Shown here one piece after another: positions 42,546 to 50,792 of a stretch of 64,000 nt of DNA (the stretch's first letter is position 1; the number at the start of each line of letters is the position of its first letter). Origin of the DNA: Dethiosulfovibrio peptidovorans DSM 11002 (GTDB lineage: Bacteria; Synergistota; Synergistia; Synergistales; Dethiosulfovibrionaceae); NCBI RefSeq assembly GCF_000172975.1, contig NZ_ABTR02000001.1:1650501-1714500 (forward strand). The letters are read 5' to 3'. The translations under genes were made by a program, and so were the position numbers. The notes under the pieces were generated by a model. The model did not search any database, had not been told where the DNA came from, and saw only the letters and a list, made by a program, of their open reading frames with translations.

Positions 42546-43528
42546 GACTCCGTGTTTTCTCGGAGTTTCTCTGTCTGATCCTTCTACCCTCGCTATGTTG
42601 GGGTAGCGAATTCTTCATGACCGGGGTAAGGCTCGATCTTCAATGGTACCCTCAGTCCCAGTTTGCAGGGTACTACGTGGCCTACGAGAAGGGGATGTAC
42701 CTCCGAAGAGGGCTGAACGTCTTCGTCTACAGAGGAGGTCCGGACAGAGATCCCATGGAGGCATTGAGGCGCAGGGAGGCCGATTTCGTGACAGCCTTTC
42801 TCACCGGTGCCATGGTCTATCGGGAAAGAGGGCTCCCTCTCGTCAATTTGGCACAGGTGGTCAACGAAGGCAATTTACTGCTCGTGGCACAAAAGAAAGA
42901 CGGTATATCTGAGATCTTTGACCTGGATGAAAAGAGGATAAGCATGTGGGGAGACCACTTTTCCGGAGCCTACAGGGGGTTTTTTGCCGCTCACGGTATC
43001 TCTCCCGAGATAGTTCCCCAGTTCTATTCGATAGACCTGTTCCTCCGGGGAGGGGTCGTCGCCTGTTCCGCCATGAGCTACAACGAATACGGCAGGATCC
43101 TTCAGGCCGGATATCGCCAGGAGGATCTGACGGTCATATCCTTAAAAGACGAGGGATTCGGATTCCCCGAGGACGGCATATACTGTCTCGAGTCCACTTT
43201 GAAAGACCATCCGACTGTCTGCCGTGATTTCGTAAAAGCCTCTTTGGAAGGGTGGAAATACGCCGCGGAACATCCGGAGGAAGCTGTGGATATAATGATG
43301 AAATATGCTAAAAGAGCCAAGGTGCCGGCCAACAGGGTTCATATGAAGCGGATGCTGGAGACGATCCTGCCGTCTATAGTTCCTGATTCGTCCGACCTTT
43401 GGTCCTTCGGTCGACTGTCCATGTCCGATTACCTCGACACCGCCTTCATGATGGAGGAGAGAGCCCTTATCAGAGAGGTGGTCTCTTTCGACGATTTCGT
43501 GAAGACGGTGTTCGAAGATGAAGATTAG
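42542..43528 (+). CDS. NMT1/THI5-like periplasmic solute-binding protein
   Basis: A 328-residue protein with a signal peptide (cleavage after LPSLCWG) and the NMT1 family opening VRLDLQWYPQSQFAGYYVAYEKG, then FVYRGGPDRDPMEAL. Such proteins bind pyrimidine precursors, sulfonates or nitriles for ABC uptake. No ATPase or permease is nearby. The gene overlaps the kinase by 4 bp and the Cache-phosphatase by 11 bp, so it is better explained as an extracellular sensor for the phosphatase. That coupling is inference. Confidence 0.85.
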   Translation: MRLRVFSEFLCLILLPSLCWGSEFFMTGVRLDLQWYPQSQFAGYYVAYEKGMYLRRGLNVFVYRGGPDRDPMEALRRREADFVTAFLTGAMVYRERGLPLVNLAQVVNEGNLLLVAQKKDGISEIFDLDEKRISMWGDHFSGAYRGFFAAHGISPEIVPQFYSIDLFLRGGVVACSAMSYNEYGRILQAGYRQEDLTVISLKDEGFGFPEDGIYCLESTLKDHPTVCRDFVKASLEGWKYAAEHPEEAVDIMMKYAKRAKVPANRVHMKRMLETILPSIVPDSSDLWSFGRLSMSDYLDTAFMMEERALIREVVSFDDFVKTVFEDED

Positions 43529-45449
43529 GGGAAGTATCGCCTCTAGGCTGATCTTTTCGACCCTTATAGGGGCGGGATGCGTTCTGTTGGTGATAGTAGG
43601 TTATGGTTTCGTCCATGCCAGGTCCACGTTGAAACAGGAGATGATCTCCAGGGTAGTGGGACTTTCTGTGGAAACTTCATTCAAGGTGGGACGGATTCCC
43701 TTGGTTGTTGAAACGGTGGGGCGGGATTTGGCCGTCGGTCTTTCTCTGTCCGACCTGTCAGAAGACGACGTATACTCGATATTGGAGGGGACCTTGAAGG
43801 TACACCCCGAGGTATCAGGAGTATGTCTTGCATTTTCCTCTAAGCTGGAGGACGGTCGTTTGAGGCGTTGGGCCCCATTCGCCTACAGGGACGACGGGGG
43901 GATCCACAGGAAAAACCTGGGAGGGGACGGTTACGACAGAGAGATCTGGGATTGGTATCAACTGCCTAAAGAACTGGGGCGTCCGGTATGGACCGAGCCC
44001 TATTTCGGTGCCGGTGGCAGCGAGAGATTGCTGATATCCTACTGTATTCCCCTCTACGATCCCGACGGTTCCTTTATGGCCTCTCTGGCCTGCGATGTTT
44101 CACTGGATTGGCTCACGGATACGATGACCGGGCTTAGGTCCTTCGACGACGGACACGCTTTTCTGATTACTTCCGCGGGGACGGTGGTCTCCCATCCCGA
44201 CAGGGATCTCATCATGAACGAGACCATCTTCAGCATTGCCGATGCCGAAGGTGATGATCGACTGTGGGATATCGGGGATAGCATGAGAAAGGGCGAGGAT
44301 GGGCTTGCCGAAATGGTGGACTTTACCACAGGAGAGCCGAGCTGGATTGCCTATCGTCCAGTCGGCGATATGGGGTGGTCCATCGGGATCATCTTTCCCC
44401 GTAGGGCCCTCGTCGAACCTCTTCACGACCTAAGTAAGTCGCAGCTTCTGCTGGGGCTGGTCGGTTTAGCGTTGTTGTTCATGGTATCCTCCGTTATCGC
44501 GAGGTCGATAACCGGTCCTATAAAGAGCCTGAGTGCCGCCACGAAGCTTACTGCGTCGGGCGATCTCGAGTCGTCGCTGCCCTCTGTCCCCGGCGATGAC
44601 GAGGTGGCTCAGCTGGCTCGAGCCTTCGCCTCCATGAGAGAGGATCTTCTTGCCTATGTGGAGGAGCTTCAGGAGACCACCGCCGCCAGGGAAAAGATGG
44701 AGAGCGAGCTGAACATCGCCCATTCGATCCAGTTGAGCCTCGTTCCCAGGACCTTCCCTCCCTTTCCCGATATGGAGGAGTTCGATCTTTATGCCCTTTT
44801 GGATCCCGCCAAGGAGGTGGGAGGGGATTTCTACGATTTCTTCATGGTCGATCCCGGGCACATATTGATAACGGTAGGGGACGTTTCCGGCAAAGGCGTT
44901 CCGGCCGCTCTATTCATGGCGGTGACGAGAACTTTCATAAGGGCCTTCGCCAAGGAGGGGTTGGGGCCCGGAGCCATTTTATCGAGGCTGAACGACGAGA
45001 TATCGGTGGACAACGAGTCCTGTATGTTCGTCACGGTCTTCTGTGCGGTTATAGATCTGGAAAGCGGGAACTTTCTATATGCCTCCGGCGGCCATAATCC
45101 TCCATTTCTTATGGGTGACGGAACCGTGGGCTTCCTGCCGAAGGTCAAAGGGCCTTTGGTGGGACCGATGGCTGGAATGGCCTTCCAGGAAGGTAAGGCC
45201 AAGATCAAGGCTGGAGAGACGCTTTTTCTGTACACAGACGGTCTTACCGAGGCTATGGACGGATACGGTAGGCTTCTGGGGGAGGAGAAGTCGATCCTAT
45301 GGTTGGAGGAGATGGACGGCAAGTCCAGCAAGGAAATGGTACTGGCCGTGAGGGACAGAATAGGGTCGTTCGTCGGTGGAGCGGAGCAGTCGGACGACAT
45401 AACCTTGCTGGCCTTCCGTTTCAGAGGTCTGATCGATCGGGAAAACTAG
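43518..45449 (+). CDS. Membrane-bound SpoIIE-type protein phosphatase with Cache and HAMP domains
   Basis: A 643-residue signal transducer. TM1 is at about residues 10-32. A double Cache periplasmic domain (about 35-300) includes WDWYQLPKELGRPVWTEPYF and IPLYDPDGSFMASLACDVSL. TM2 (LLGLVGLALLFMVSSVIA) and HAMP follow, then a coiled linker, then a PP2C-SpoIIE domain with EVGGDFYDFF, GDVSGKGVPAALFM, FLYTDGLTEAMD and SDDITLLAF. It should dephosphorylate the STAS protein when the Cache/NMT1 part senses its ligand. It overlaps the convergent EEP gene by 29 bp. Confidence 0.94.
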   Translation: MKIRGSIASRLIFSTLIGAGCVLLVIVGYGFVHARSTLKQEMISRVVGLSVETSFKVGRIPLVVETVGRDLAVGLSLSDLSEDDVYSILEGTLKVHPEVSGVCLAFSSKLEDGRLRRWAPFAYRDDGGIHRKNLGGDGYDREIWDWYQLPKELGRPVWTEPYFGAGGSERLLISYCIPLYDPDGSFMASLACDVSLDWLTDTMTGLRSFDDGHAFLITSAGTVVSHPDRDLIMNETIFSIADAEGDDRLWDIGDSMRKGEDGLAEMVDFTTGEPSWIAYRPVGDMGWSIGIIFPRRALVEPLHDLSKSQLLLGLVGLALLFMVSSVIARSITGPIKSLSAATKLTASGDLESSLPSVPGDDEVAQLARAFASMREDLLAYVEELQETTAAREKMESELNIAHSIQLSLVPRTFPPFPDMEEFDLYALLDPAKEVGGDFYDFFMVDPGHILITVGDVSGKGVPAALFMAVTRTFIRAFAKEGLGPGAILSRLNDEISVDNESCMFVTVFCAVIDLESGNFLYASGGHNPPFLMGDGTVGFLPKVKGPLVGPMAGMAFQEGKAKIKAGETLFLYTDGLTEAMDGYGRLLGEEKSILWLEEMDGKSSKEMVLAVRDRIGSFVGGAEQSDDITLLAFRFRGLIDREN

Positions 45450-46287
45450 GCATGGACAGGATCACCATGTCGTGGTCCGGGTGTTGACGTCCCGCTCTCG
45501 ATCTTTCGGGGATAGAGGTCTCCAGCTCTCTTAGTCCCCAGTTTGATTCCGGTGAAATATTTACGTAGCCTATGTGGTCTATGGTGCATTTCAGGTCGTC
45601 GTAGCTATAGCCTTCTTCGAGTTTTAACGTGGGAAACGGCGCCAGGGTCGGTTCGGTCGTGTTGAAATCTCCCAATATGAAGAGGGGGTCGTCGTGTTTT
45701 TCCGATAGTACCCCCAGACTGAGTATCTGAGCCTGGCGTATGCCGTTGTTCGCCGCTACCGCGTCGAGTCTGTTTCCGTTTCCCCTGGTGCTGAGGCCCC
45801 GGAGGTGGACGTTTATGGCGGAGAAGGTCGTTTCGGTGGATATCTCCTCGAAGGTCCCCTCAAGAGGAGGTCTTTGGAATAGTTTATGGATGCTCCCCTT
45901 CCAGTTTATCCTCTCTTCGACCATGCGTGGTCGAAGAGGTTTTATCGATCTTATTTTGTCCGATTTCCATATAAAATACAGATCCTGTTTGCCCTGCGTA
46001 TCGTTTCCTCCGTAGCTCCATCCCGGTAGATCCTCGGAGACGAAGGTCCTCATCGTCTCGTCTCCCTCTATCTCCTGGAGCGCCACGATCTCCGCTCCAG
46101 ATGCCTCTATTTTTTGGGCCAACAGGGATCGTTCCGATCGGGAATAACCCCTGGGGCCGGAGATTGAAAAGTATTCCATGTTGAATGTCGCTATCGTAAG
46201 GCTCCAAGATGGCTCGGCTAGGATAAGAAGAACCATAATCCCGATCGTTACCGCAATTGTTCCGTGTCTTTTCAAACCGTCTGTCAC
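45421..46287 (-). CDS. Endonuclease/exonuclease/phosphatase (EEP) family protein, secreted
   Basis: A 288-residue member of the EEP fold. The N-terminal hydrophobic segment (IAVTIGIMVLLILAEPSWS) is a signal peptide or anchor. Family residues are in ALQEIEGDE (metal Glu), LFILGDFNTTE (Asp-Asn) and QHPDHDMVILSM (Asp-His). It cleaves phosphodiester or phosphate ester bonds outside the cytoplasm, possibly nucleic acid for nutrition. The gene end overlaps the phosphatase gene by 29 bp on the other strand. Confidence 0.88.
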   Translation of the reverse strand: MTDGLKRHGTIAVTIGIMVLLILAEPSWSLTIATFNMEYFSISGPRGYSRSERSLLAQKIEASGAEIVALQEIEGDETMRTFVSEDLPGWSYGGNDTQGKQDLYFIWKSDKIRSIKPLRPRMVEERINWKGSIHKLFQRPPLEGTFEEISTETTFSAINVHLRGLSTRGNGNRLDAVAANNGIRQAQILSLGVLSEKHDDPLFILGDFNTTEPTLAPFPTLKLEEGYSYDDLKCTIDHIGYVNISPESNWGLRELETSIPERSRAGRQHPDHDMVILSMPSFPDRSDL

Positions 46288-46396
46288 TCCTTGTGCTGAA
46301 GTTTGGTCTTCATGTTACCATCTTTAGGCTTTATCTCCATGATTTTCGAGGTTTTTGCCCTTTAAAACTCCCGTCGTTCGTGTTTCTTGCTTTTCC

Positions 46397-46425
46397 TTGA
46401 AGGTTTTTCATTTGGGGCGTATACT
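46397..46425 (+). promoter_or_regulatory. Promoter of the SLC13/ArsB-type permease gene
   Basis: TTGAAG (46397-46402), 17-bp spacer, TATACT (46420-46425). Confidence 0.65.
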
Positions 46426-46463
46426 TTCAAATCGTTCCTATCGTGAAAAAGGGGGAGTTGTCT

Positions 46464-47753
46464 ATGGAGTTAAAGGCTTGGATAGCGGTGGCTCTGTTCG
46501 CCGTTACGATCCTGTCGATAGCTCGAGGATGGATGAAAGCCAGCACAGCCACTCTTCTCGGAGCCTCGGCCATGATGTTGTTCCGTCTGGTCCCCGGTTC
46601 TGCTGCCAGTCAGTATATAGATTCCAACACGGTGGGCCTTTTGGTCGGTATGATGATAGTGGTCGGTATACTATCCAAGACCGGGCTCTTTCAGTATATC
46701 GCCGTCAAGGCCATCAAGGTCACCAAGGGAAACGGAATCTTGATATTGCTGTCCATCTCCCTCATAACGGCGGTCCTGTCCGCCTTTCTCGACAACGTCA
46801 CGACGGTCCTTCTGGTCAGCCCCGTGGTGGTTTCCTTGGCGGATCTGATAAAGATGAACCCTCTGCCTCTTTTGATGAGCGAGGTCATAGCGTCCAACAT
46901 AGGAGGCACTGCTACCCTGATAGGTGACCCTCCGAACATGATAGTAGGATCATATGCAGGGTTTTCCTTCAACGATTTTCTGCTCCATCTGAGCCCGGTG
47001 GTCACCGTCGTGTGGGTGATCTCGATGGTTTTTCTCTGTCTGCACTACAGAAAAGATCTGAACCCCGATCCCGCCGCTACGAACCGGCTTAAGGAGGTCG
47101 ATGAGTCCAAGCTCATAAAGGATAAGAAACTGATGGTCCGGGCTGGCTTCGTAATGTTCATGGTCCTTTTGGGCTTTCTGTTCCATCACCATCTGGGACT
47201 CAACGCCTCGGTCGTGGCTCTGTTCGCAGCAGGGGTTCTCTTGGCTACGTCTCATCTGGACGATGGAGAGATAGTTCATCAAGAGGTGGAATGGCCCACC
47301 ATAGTTTACTTCGTGTCTCTTTTCATACTCGTCGGAGGACTTCAGGAAAACGGGGTTATCCTGTCCTTGGCGGAGATATTGACCGATCTTTTGAGCTACA
47401 GCCCTATGGCTATGATACTGGGTATACTCTGGATTTCAGGACTATCCTGTGTTTTTATAAACAACGTAGCCTTTTCCGCCATGTTCGTACACGTAGTGAG
47501 CGAGATGGCCAAGAGTGCCGGAATGCCTCCGGATCCTCTCTTTTGGTCCTTAGCGCTGGGTTCTTGTCTGGGAGGCAACGGCAGCTATCTAGGTGCCGCG
47601 GCAAATGCGGTCATGGCAGATTTTGCTGGCAGAAGCGGATTTCGCATTTCCTTCGGTTCTTTCTTTGTGGTTGGGATAAAGACGGTCCTCATATCTCTCG
47701 CAGTGGCCAGCGTGTTTCTGTTCGTCACGTACAGAAACGTGGCCACTTATTGA
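46464..47753 (+). CDS. ArsB/NhaD/CitM-superfamily (SLC13-like) permease
   Basis: A 429-residue membrane protein with ten to twelve helices. The two repeat signatures are FLDNVTTVLLVSPVVV and SNIGGTATLIGDPPNMIVGS, typical of the P-protein/ArsB branch of the ion-transporter superfamily. It moves an anion or sodium/proton; the substrate is not readable. The start ATG 46464 follows GGGGGAG; the frame is open to a GTG at 46443. A CBS-domain gene follows 63 bp downstream. Confidence 0.88.
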   Translation: MELKAWIAVALFAVTILSIARGWMKASTATLLGASAMMLFRLVPGSAASQYIDSNTVGLLVGMMIVVGILSKTGLFQYIAVKAIKVTKGNGILILLSISLITAVLSAFLDNVTTVLLVSPVVVSLADLIKMNPLPLLMSEVIASNIGGTATLIGDPPNMIVGSYAGFSFNDFLLHLSPVVTVVWVISMVFLCLHYRKDLNPDPAATNRLKEVDESKLIKDKKLMVRAGFVMFMVLLGFLFHHHLGLNASVVALFAAGVLLATSHLDDGEIVHQEVEWPTIVYFVSLFILVGGLQENGVILSLAEILTDLLSYSPMAMILGILWISGLSCVFINNVAFSAMFVHVVSEMAKSAGMPPDPLFWSLALGSCLGGNGSYLGAAANAVMADFAGRSGFRISFGSFFVVGIKTVLISLAVASVFLFVTYRNVATY

Positions 47754-47816
47754 GAAAAAACCTGAGGGAGAGTATATTTACAAAAGGGGCTTTCGCTCCT
47801 AGTAGGAGGGGGTACC

Positions 47817-48296
47817 ATGAAGGTAGGAGAGCTGGTGGACAGGGATCTGACCGCCCTGTCGGGGGACTGTCCCGTTTCGGAGGCCATAGAGATCCTCTAT
47901 CATCACAATGCCTCGGGGCTTCCCGTTTTGGATGAGGACAACAGGGTGATAGGCTTCATAAGCGAAAAAGACATAATAAAGGCCGCCCTCCCGGGCTATG
48001 CCCATATGCTTCACGATTCTTCCTTTCTTCCCGATTACGGCCAGTTCAGCTCCCGCCTGAGGGATATAGCCGACGATCCGGTGAGTAAGTACATGAAGGA
48101 GAACGTGATAACCTTCAACGAAGACGACAGCGATTTTTATGTGGCAAATAGAGTCATAAAGGAAAACATAAAAATAGCTCCGGTTTTGCGAGACGGCCAG
48201 CTTGTAGGCATAGTGAGCAGGTCTCATCTGGTGAGGCATCTCCTGCTTCATCCGGAGGAGATCGAGGATGCCTTGGAGGACGATCCACGGAAATGA
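47817..48296 (+). CDS. CBS-domain pair protein
   Basis: A 159-residue protein with two CBS motifs: residues 4-55 (SGLPVLDEDNRVIGFISEKDI) and 90-145 (IAPVLRDGQLVGIVSRSHL). It presumably senses adenine nucleotides. Neighbouring the permease, it may regulate transport, but a free-standing sensor is equally likely. GTAGGAGGGGG precedes the ATG. Confidence 0.9.
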   Translation: MKVGELVDRDLTALSGDCPVSEAIEILYHHNASGLPVLDEDNRVIGFISEKDIIKAALPGYAHMLHDSSFLPDYGQFSSRLRDIADDPVSKYMKENVITFNEDDSDFYVANRVIKENIKIAPVLRDGQLVGIVSRSHLVRHLLLHPEEIEDALEDDPRK

Positions 48297-48313
48297 CGGT
48301 GTTTAAGGGGATG

Positions 48314-48350
48314 AAAGAGGACGAGTCCGATCGGACTCGTCCTCTTTTTT
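48314..48350. terminator. Terminator after the CBS gene
   Basis: A perfect palindrome of 34 bp (48314-48347), centred on GATC, ends in TTTTTT. Confidence 0.85.
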
Positions 48351-48380
48351 GGAAATTTATGGATGTCGGATTTTTGGGGC

Positions 48381-48408
48381 TTGACAGATAGATAGATGTG
48401 AATATACT
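48381..48408 (+). promoter_or_regulatory. Promoter of the GntR-TRAP operon
   Basis: TTGACA (48381-48386), 16-bp spacer containing GATAGATAGAT, then TATACT (48403-48408). It is one of the strongest promoters in the window; the GATA triplication lies in the spacer. Confidence 0.75.
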
Positions 48409-48452
48409 TTAATCATCTGGTCGACAGGATACGGGATACTGGGAGGCTCGAT

Positions 48453-49136
48453 ATGGTAGCGGAATCTTTGAAATACGTGACTTTGAGCAGTCAGATGTTT
48501 GATTATCTCAGGAGAGAGGTCGTCGTCTCAGACGAATTTAAAGACGAGGTCTTTATAAGAGAGGCGGAGATAGCCGAACGTTTAGGGGTGAGCAGGGCTC
48601 CGGTCAGAGAGGCCTTGAAACAGATGGAGATGATGGGATTGGTTGTCTCCATGCCTAGAAAGGGCGTCAAGGTGAGGCTTTTCTCAAAGGAAGAGCTGGA
48701 CGAACTCTACGAGATGAGGGTGGTCCTGGAGGAGCTAGTCTTCAGGGATATAATCGATAAAGGTCTTTTCACTCCGGAGGTGCGAGAGTCCTTCCAGGAA
48801 AAACTGGAAAATTTGCTAGAGATATGCGAGGGAGATGGAAGTCGAGAGGAGAAGATAAAGGCCTTCTGCGATAAGGACCTCGATTTCCACAGGTCTTTGG
48901 CCGAGCTTTCCGGAAGGGTATGGACCGCGAAGGTTCTCGAGACCCTTTACTGTCAACTTCATCTTGCCCTTCTCAGAGAATTGGAGGAAGCGGAGACTTT
49001 AGCGGATCTGGTTAGACTACATTATTCCATAGTAGAAAACCTCGCAGCTGGAGATCTGGAAAAACTGACCGTCGACCGCAGGTACAGTTATTTCGCCCGT
49101 AGAAATACGGTTCTTAACAGGAAAAAAGGGAGGTGA
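48453..49136 (+). CDS. GntR-family (FCD) transcriptional regulator
   Basis: A 227-residue repressor. The N-terminal winged helix has IREAEIAERLGVSRAPVREALKQMEMMGLV, and the FCD ligand-binding domain (about residues 85-215) includes DLDFHRSLAELSG with the metal-binding Asp/His residues. It is the first gene of a unit that includes a TRAP transporter and CoA-linked enzymes, so it probably controls them in response to the substrate. GGAGGCTCGAT precedes the ATG. Confidence 0.92.
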   Translation: MVAESLKYVTLSSQMFDYLRREVVVSDEFKDEVFIREAEIAERLGVSRAPVREALKQMEMMGLVVSMPRKGVKVRLFSKEELDELYEMRVVLEELVFRDIIDKGLFTPEVRESFQEKLENLLEICEGDGSREEKIKAFCDKDLDFHRSLAELSGRVWTAKVLETLYCQLHLALLRELEEAETLADLVRLHYSIVENLAAGDLEKLTVDRRYSYFARRNTVLNRKKGR

Positions 49137-49202
49137 GAGGATAGAACAAACGGTGCTCTAGGTCTTAGGTTTTGTGGACGTTAATTCGACGGAGGTAATA
49201 CT

Positions 49203-50195
49203 ATGAATGCACGGATACGTACGACCCTGTGTCTCGCAGTTACCGCGGTTATTCTAGCTATGCCCGTATCGTCCGCGGTTGCGGACGACATCAAACTGTC
49301 CAACCAGCTACCGCCTTCACATCATATATCAAAGGCATTGGATTTCTTTGCCGATAAGGTAAAGGAATATTCCGGAGGCAAGACAACCGTGAAGGTTTTC
49401 CATTCGGCCCAGCTCTTCAAGGATACCGAGGTTGTCGAAGCCCTTCAGGAGAATCTGGTACCTATAGCCCTAGTTCCGGTAAATAAGTGGTCCGGTATGA
49501 TCCCCGCCACCGACGTTTTCGAGATGCCCTTCGTATTCAAGGAGCTCGACTCTATAAAAAAATTCATAGAAGCAGGAGCAGGAGAGCTGCTGAACGAAGA
49601 GTTTAAGAAAAAGGGCGTTGCCGATCTATTTTGGGCCGATTATGGTTTCGTGCAGTTTTTCAACAGCAAGCGGCCCCTTGTGACTCCCACCGATTTTGAG
49701 GGGCTCAAGATAAGGACCTTCAGTAACGGAACGGCCGAGACAGTCTCCGCCCTCGGTGGAACTCCGGTTGTTATGAGCTCTTCCGAGATGTACATGGCTC
49801 TTCAGCGTAAGACGGTGGACGGAGCTACTACCGGTATGCCTGCGGCGGTTTCCAGAAAGATCTTCGAGGTCCAGAGCTATCTAACAGTGTGTAACTATAC
49901 GACGGCTCAGTTTGTAGTCCAGTGTAACCTGGAATGGTGGGACGAGCTCGGCGACGAGGAAAAGGAGATGCTAAAGAAGGCTGGTGCCGAAGCAGAAGAG
50001 TGGCTTCGCGGACAGATAGCCCAATCGGAGAAGGACGCTCAGAAGGTCATAGCCGATGCGGGGCTGGAGATCACCGTGTTAAACGCTGATCAGAGAGAGG
50101 CCTTTATAGAGGCTACCGAGCCGGTAAGATCCGGATTCATGGAAAAGACCCCTCTTTGTAAAAAGCTCGTCGAGATCGCCTTGGGATCGAATTAG
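49203..50195 (+). CDS. dctP: TRAP transporter solute-binding protein DctP
   Basis: A 330-residue periplasmic receptor. Signal peptide (LAVTAVILAMPVSSAVA). Typical DctP segments are LSNQLPPSHHISKALDFFADKV, GLKIRTFSNGTAETVSALGGTPVVMS and the arginine that holds a carboxylate (KIRTF). It captures a carboxylate for the DctQM permease. A hairpin follows before dctQ. Confidence 0.94.
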   Translation: MNARIRTTLCLAVTAVILAMPVSSAVADDIKLSNQLPPSHHISKALDFFADKVKEYSGGKTTVKVFHSAQLFKDTEVVEALQENLVPIALVPVNKWSGMIPATDVFEMPFVFKELDSIKKFIEAGAGELLNEEFKKKGVADLFWADYGFVQFFNSKRPLVTPTDFEGLKIRTFSNGTAETVSALGGTPVVMSSSEMYMALQRKTVDGATTGMPAAVSRKIFEVQSYLTVCNYTTAQFVVQCNLEWWDELGDEEKEMLKKAGAEAEEWLRGQIAQSEKDAQKVIADAGLEITVLNADQREAFIEATEPVRSGFMEKTPLCKKLVEIALGSN

Positions 50196-50210
50196 GTGGT
50201 CGTTTGGAGG

Positions 50211-50238
50211 TAAGGCGGGAAGTTCGCTTCCCGCCTTA
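50211..50238 (+). terminator. Intergenic hairpin between dctP and dctQ
   Basis: TAAGGCGGGAAG / CTTCCCGCCTTA (12 bp) with a TTCG loop, then ATTTC. Like the hairpins at 10028 and 5345, it would favour the first gene's product. Confidence 0.65.
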
Positions 50239-50264
50239 TTTCGAAATATCCTTTGGAGGGATTT

Positions 50265-50792
50265 ATGATGATCACATTATATAAAAAGACGATCAACGGT
50301 CTCAGCGCCGCGATGGGGTGGCTTTGCGGAATAGGGACGCTGGTGATGGGATTGATCCTCTTCTACGAGGTCGTGCGGAGATATTTCTTCAACTCTCCGA
50401 CCATATGGACACAGGAGGTCTCGGTCTATATCTTCATGTGGTGTATGTTCGGCGGAGCTTCCTACGCGCTTCAGAAGGGCAAGCACGTCAACATCGATCT
50501 TCTTACCGTCAAGCTTTCTCCCAAAGCTCAGAGCAAGCTTAAAGTCCTCACGAGCTTTTTCGGAGCCCTGTTTTGTTCGGAGATAGCCGTCCAGGGATGG
50601 GACATGATAGAGAGTGCGGTCAAGTACCAGAAACATTCTCCTACGCCTCTGCACGTGCCCCTCTGGATTCCTCAATCCGCGCTGTTCCTCGGATTCACCT
50701 TGCTCGCTCTTCAGTTCGTCGTCCTGATCATAGAGGAGATCGCTTTCATCAGGACCGGCGAGAGAGATTCGGTTCAGGAGGTAAATCACTGA
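50265..50792 (+). CDS. dctQ: TRAP transporter small permease DctQ
   Basis: A 175-residue protein with four membrane helices. It has EVVRRYFFNSPTIWTQEVSVYIF, a standard DctQ motif, and GGASYALQKGKHVNIDLL. GGAGGGATTT precedes ATG 50265. The stop overlaps the dctM start (TGATG). Confidence 0.93.
   Translation: MMITLYKKTINGLSAAMGWLCGIGTLVMGLILFYEVVRRYFFNSPTIWTQEVSVYIFMWCMFGGASYALQKGKHVNIDLLTVKLSPKAQSKLKVLTSFFGALFCSEIAVQGWDMIESAVKYQKHSPTPLHVPLWIPQSALFLGFTLLALQFVVLIIEEIAFIRTGERDSVQEVNH

Noticed and set aside
50573-50791. Upstream extension of dctM into dctQ
   Set aside because: The frame is open by chance; the ATG at 50792 has CAGGAGG and begins the membrane domain.
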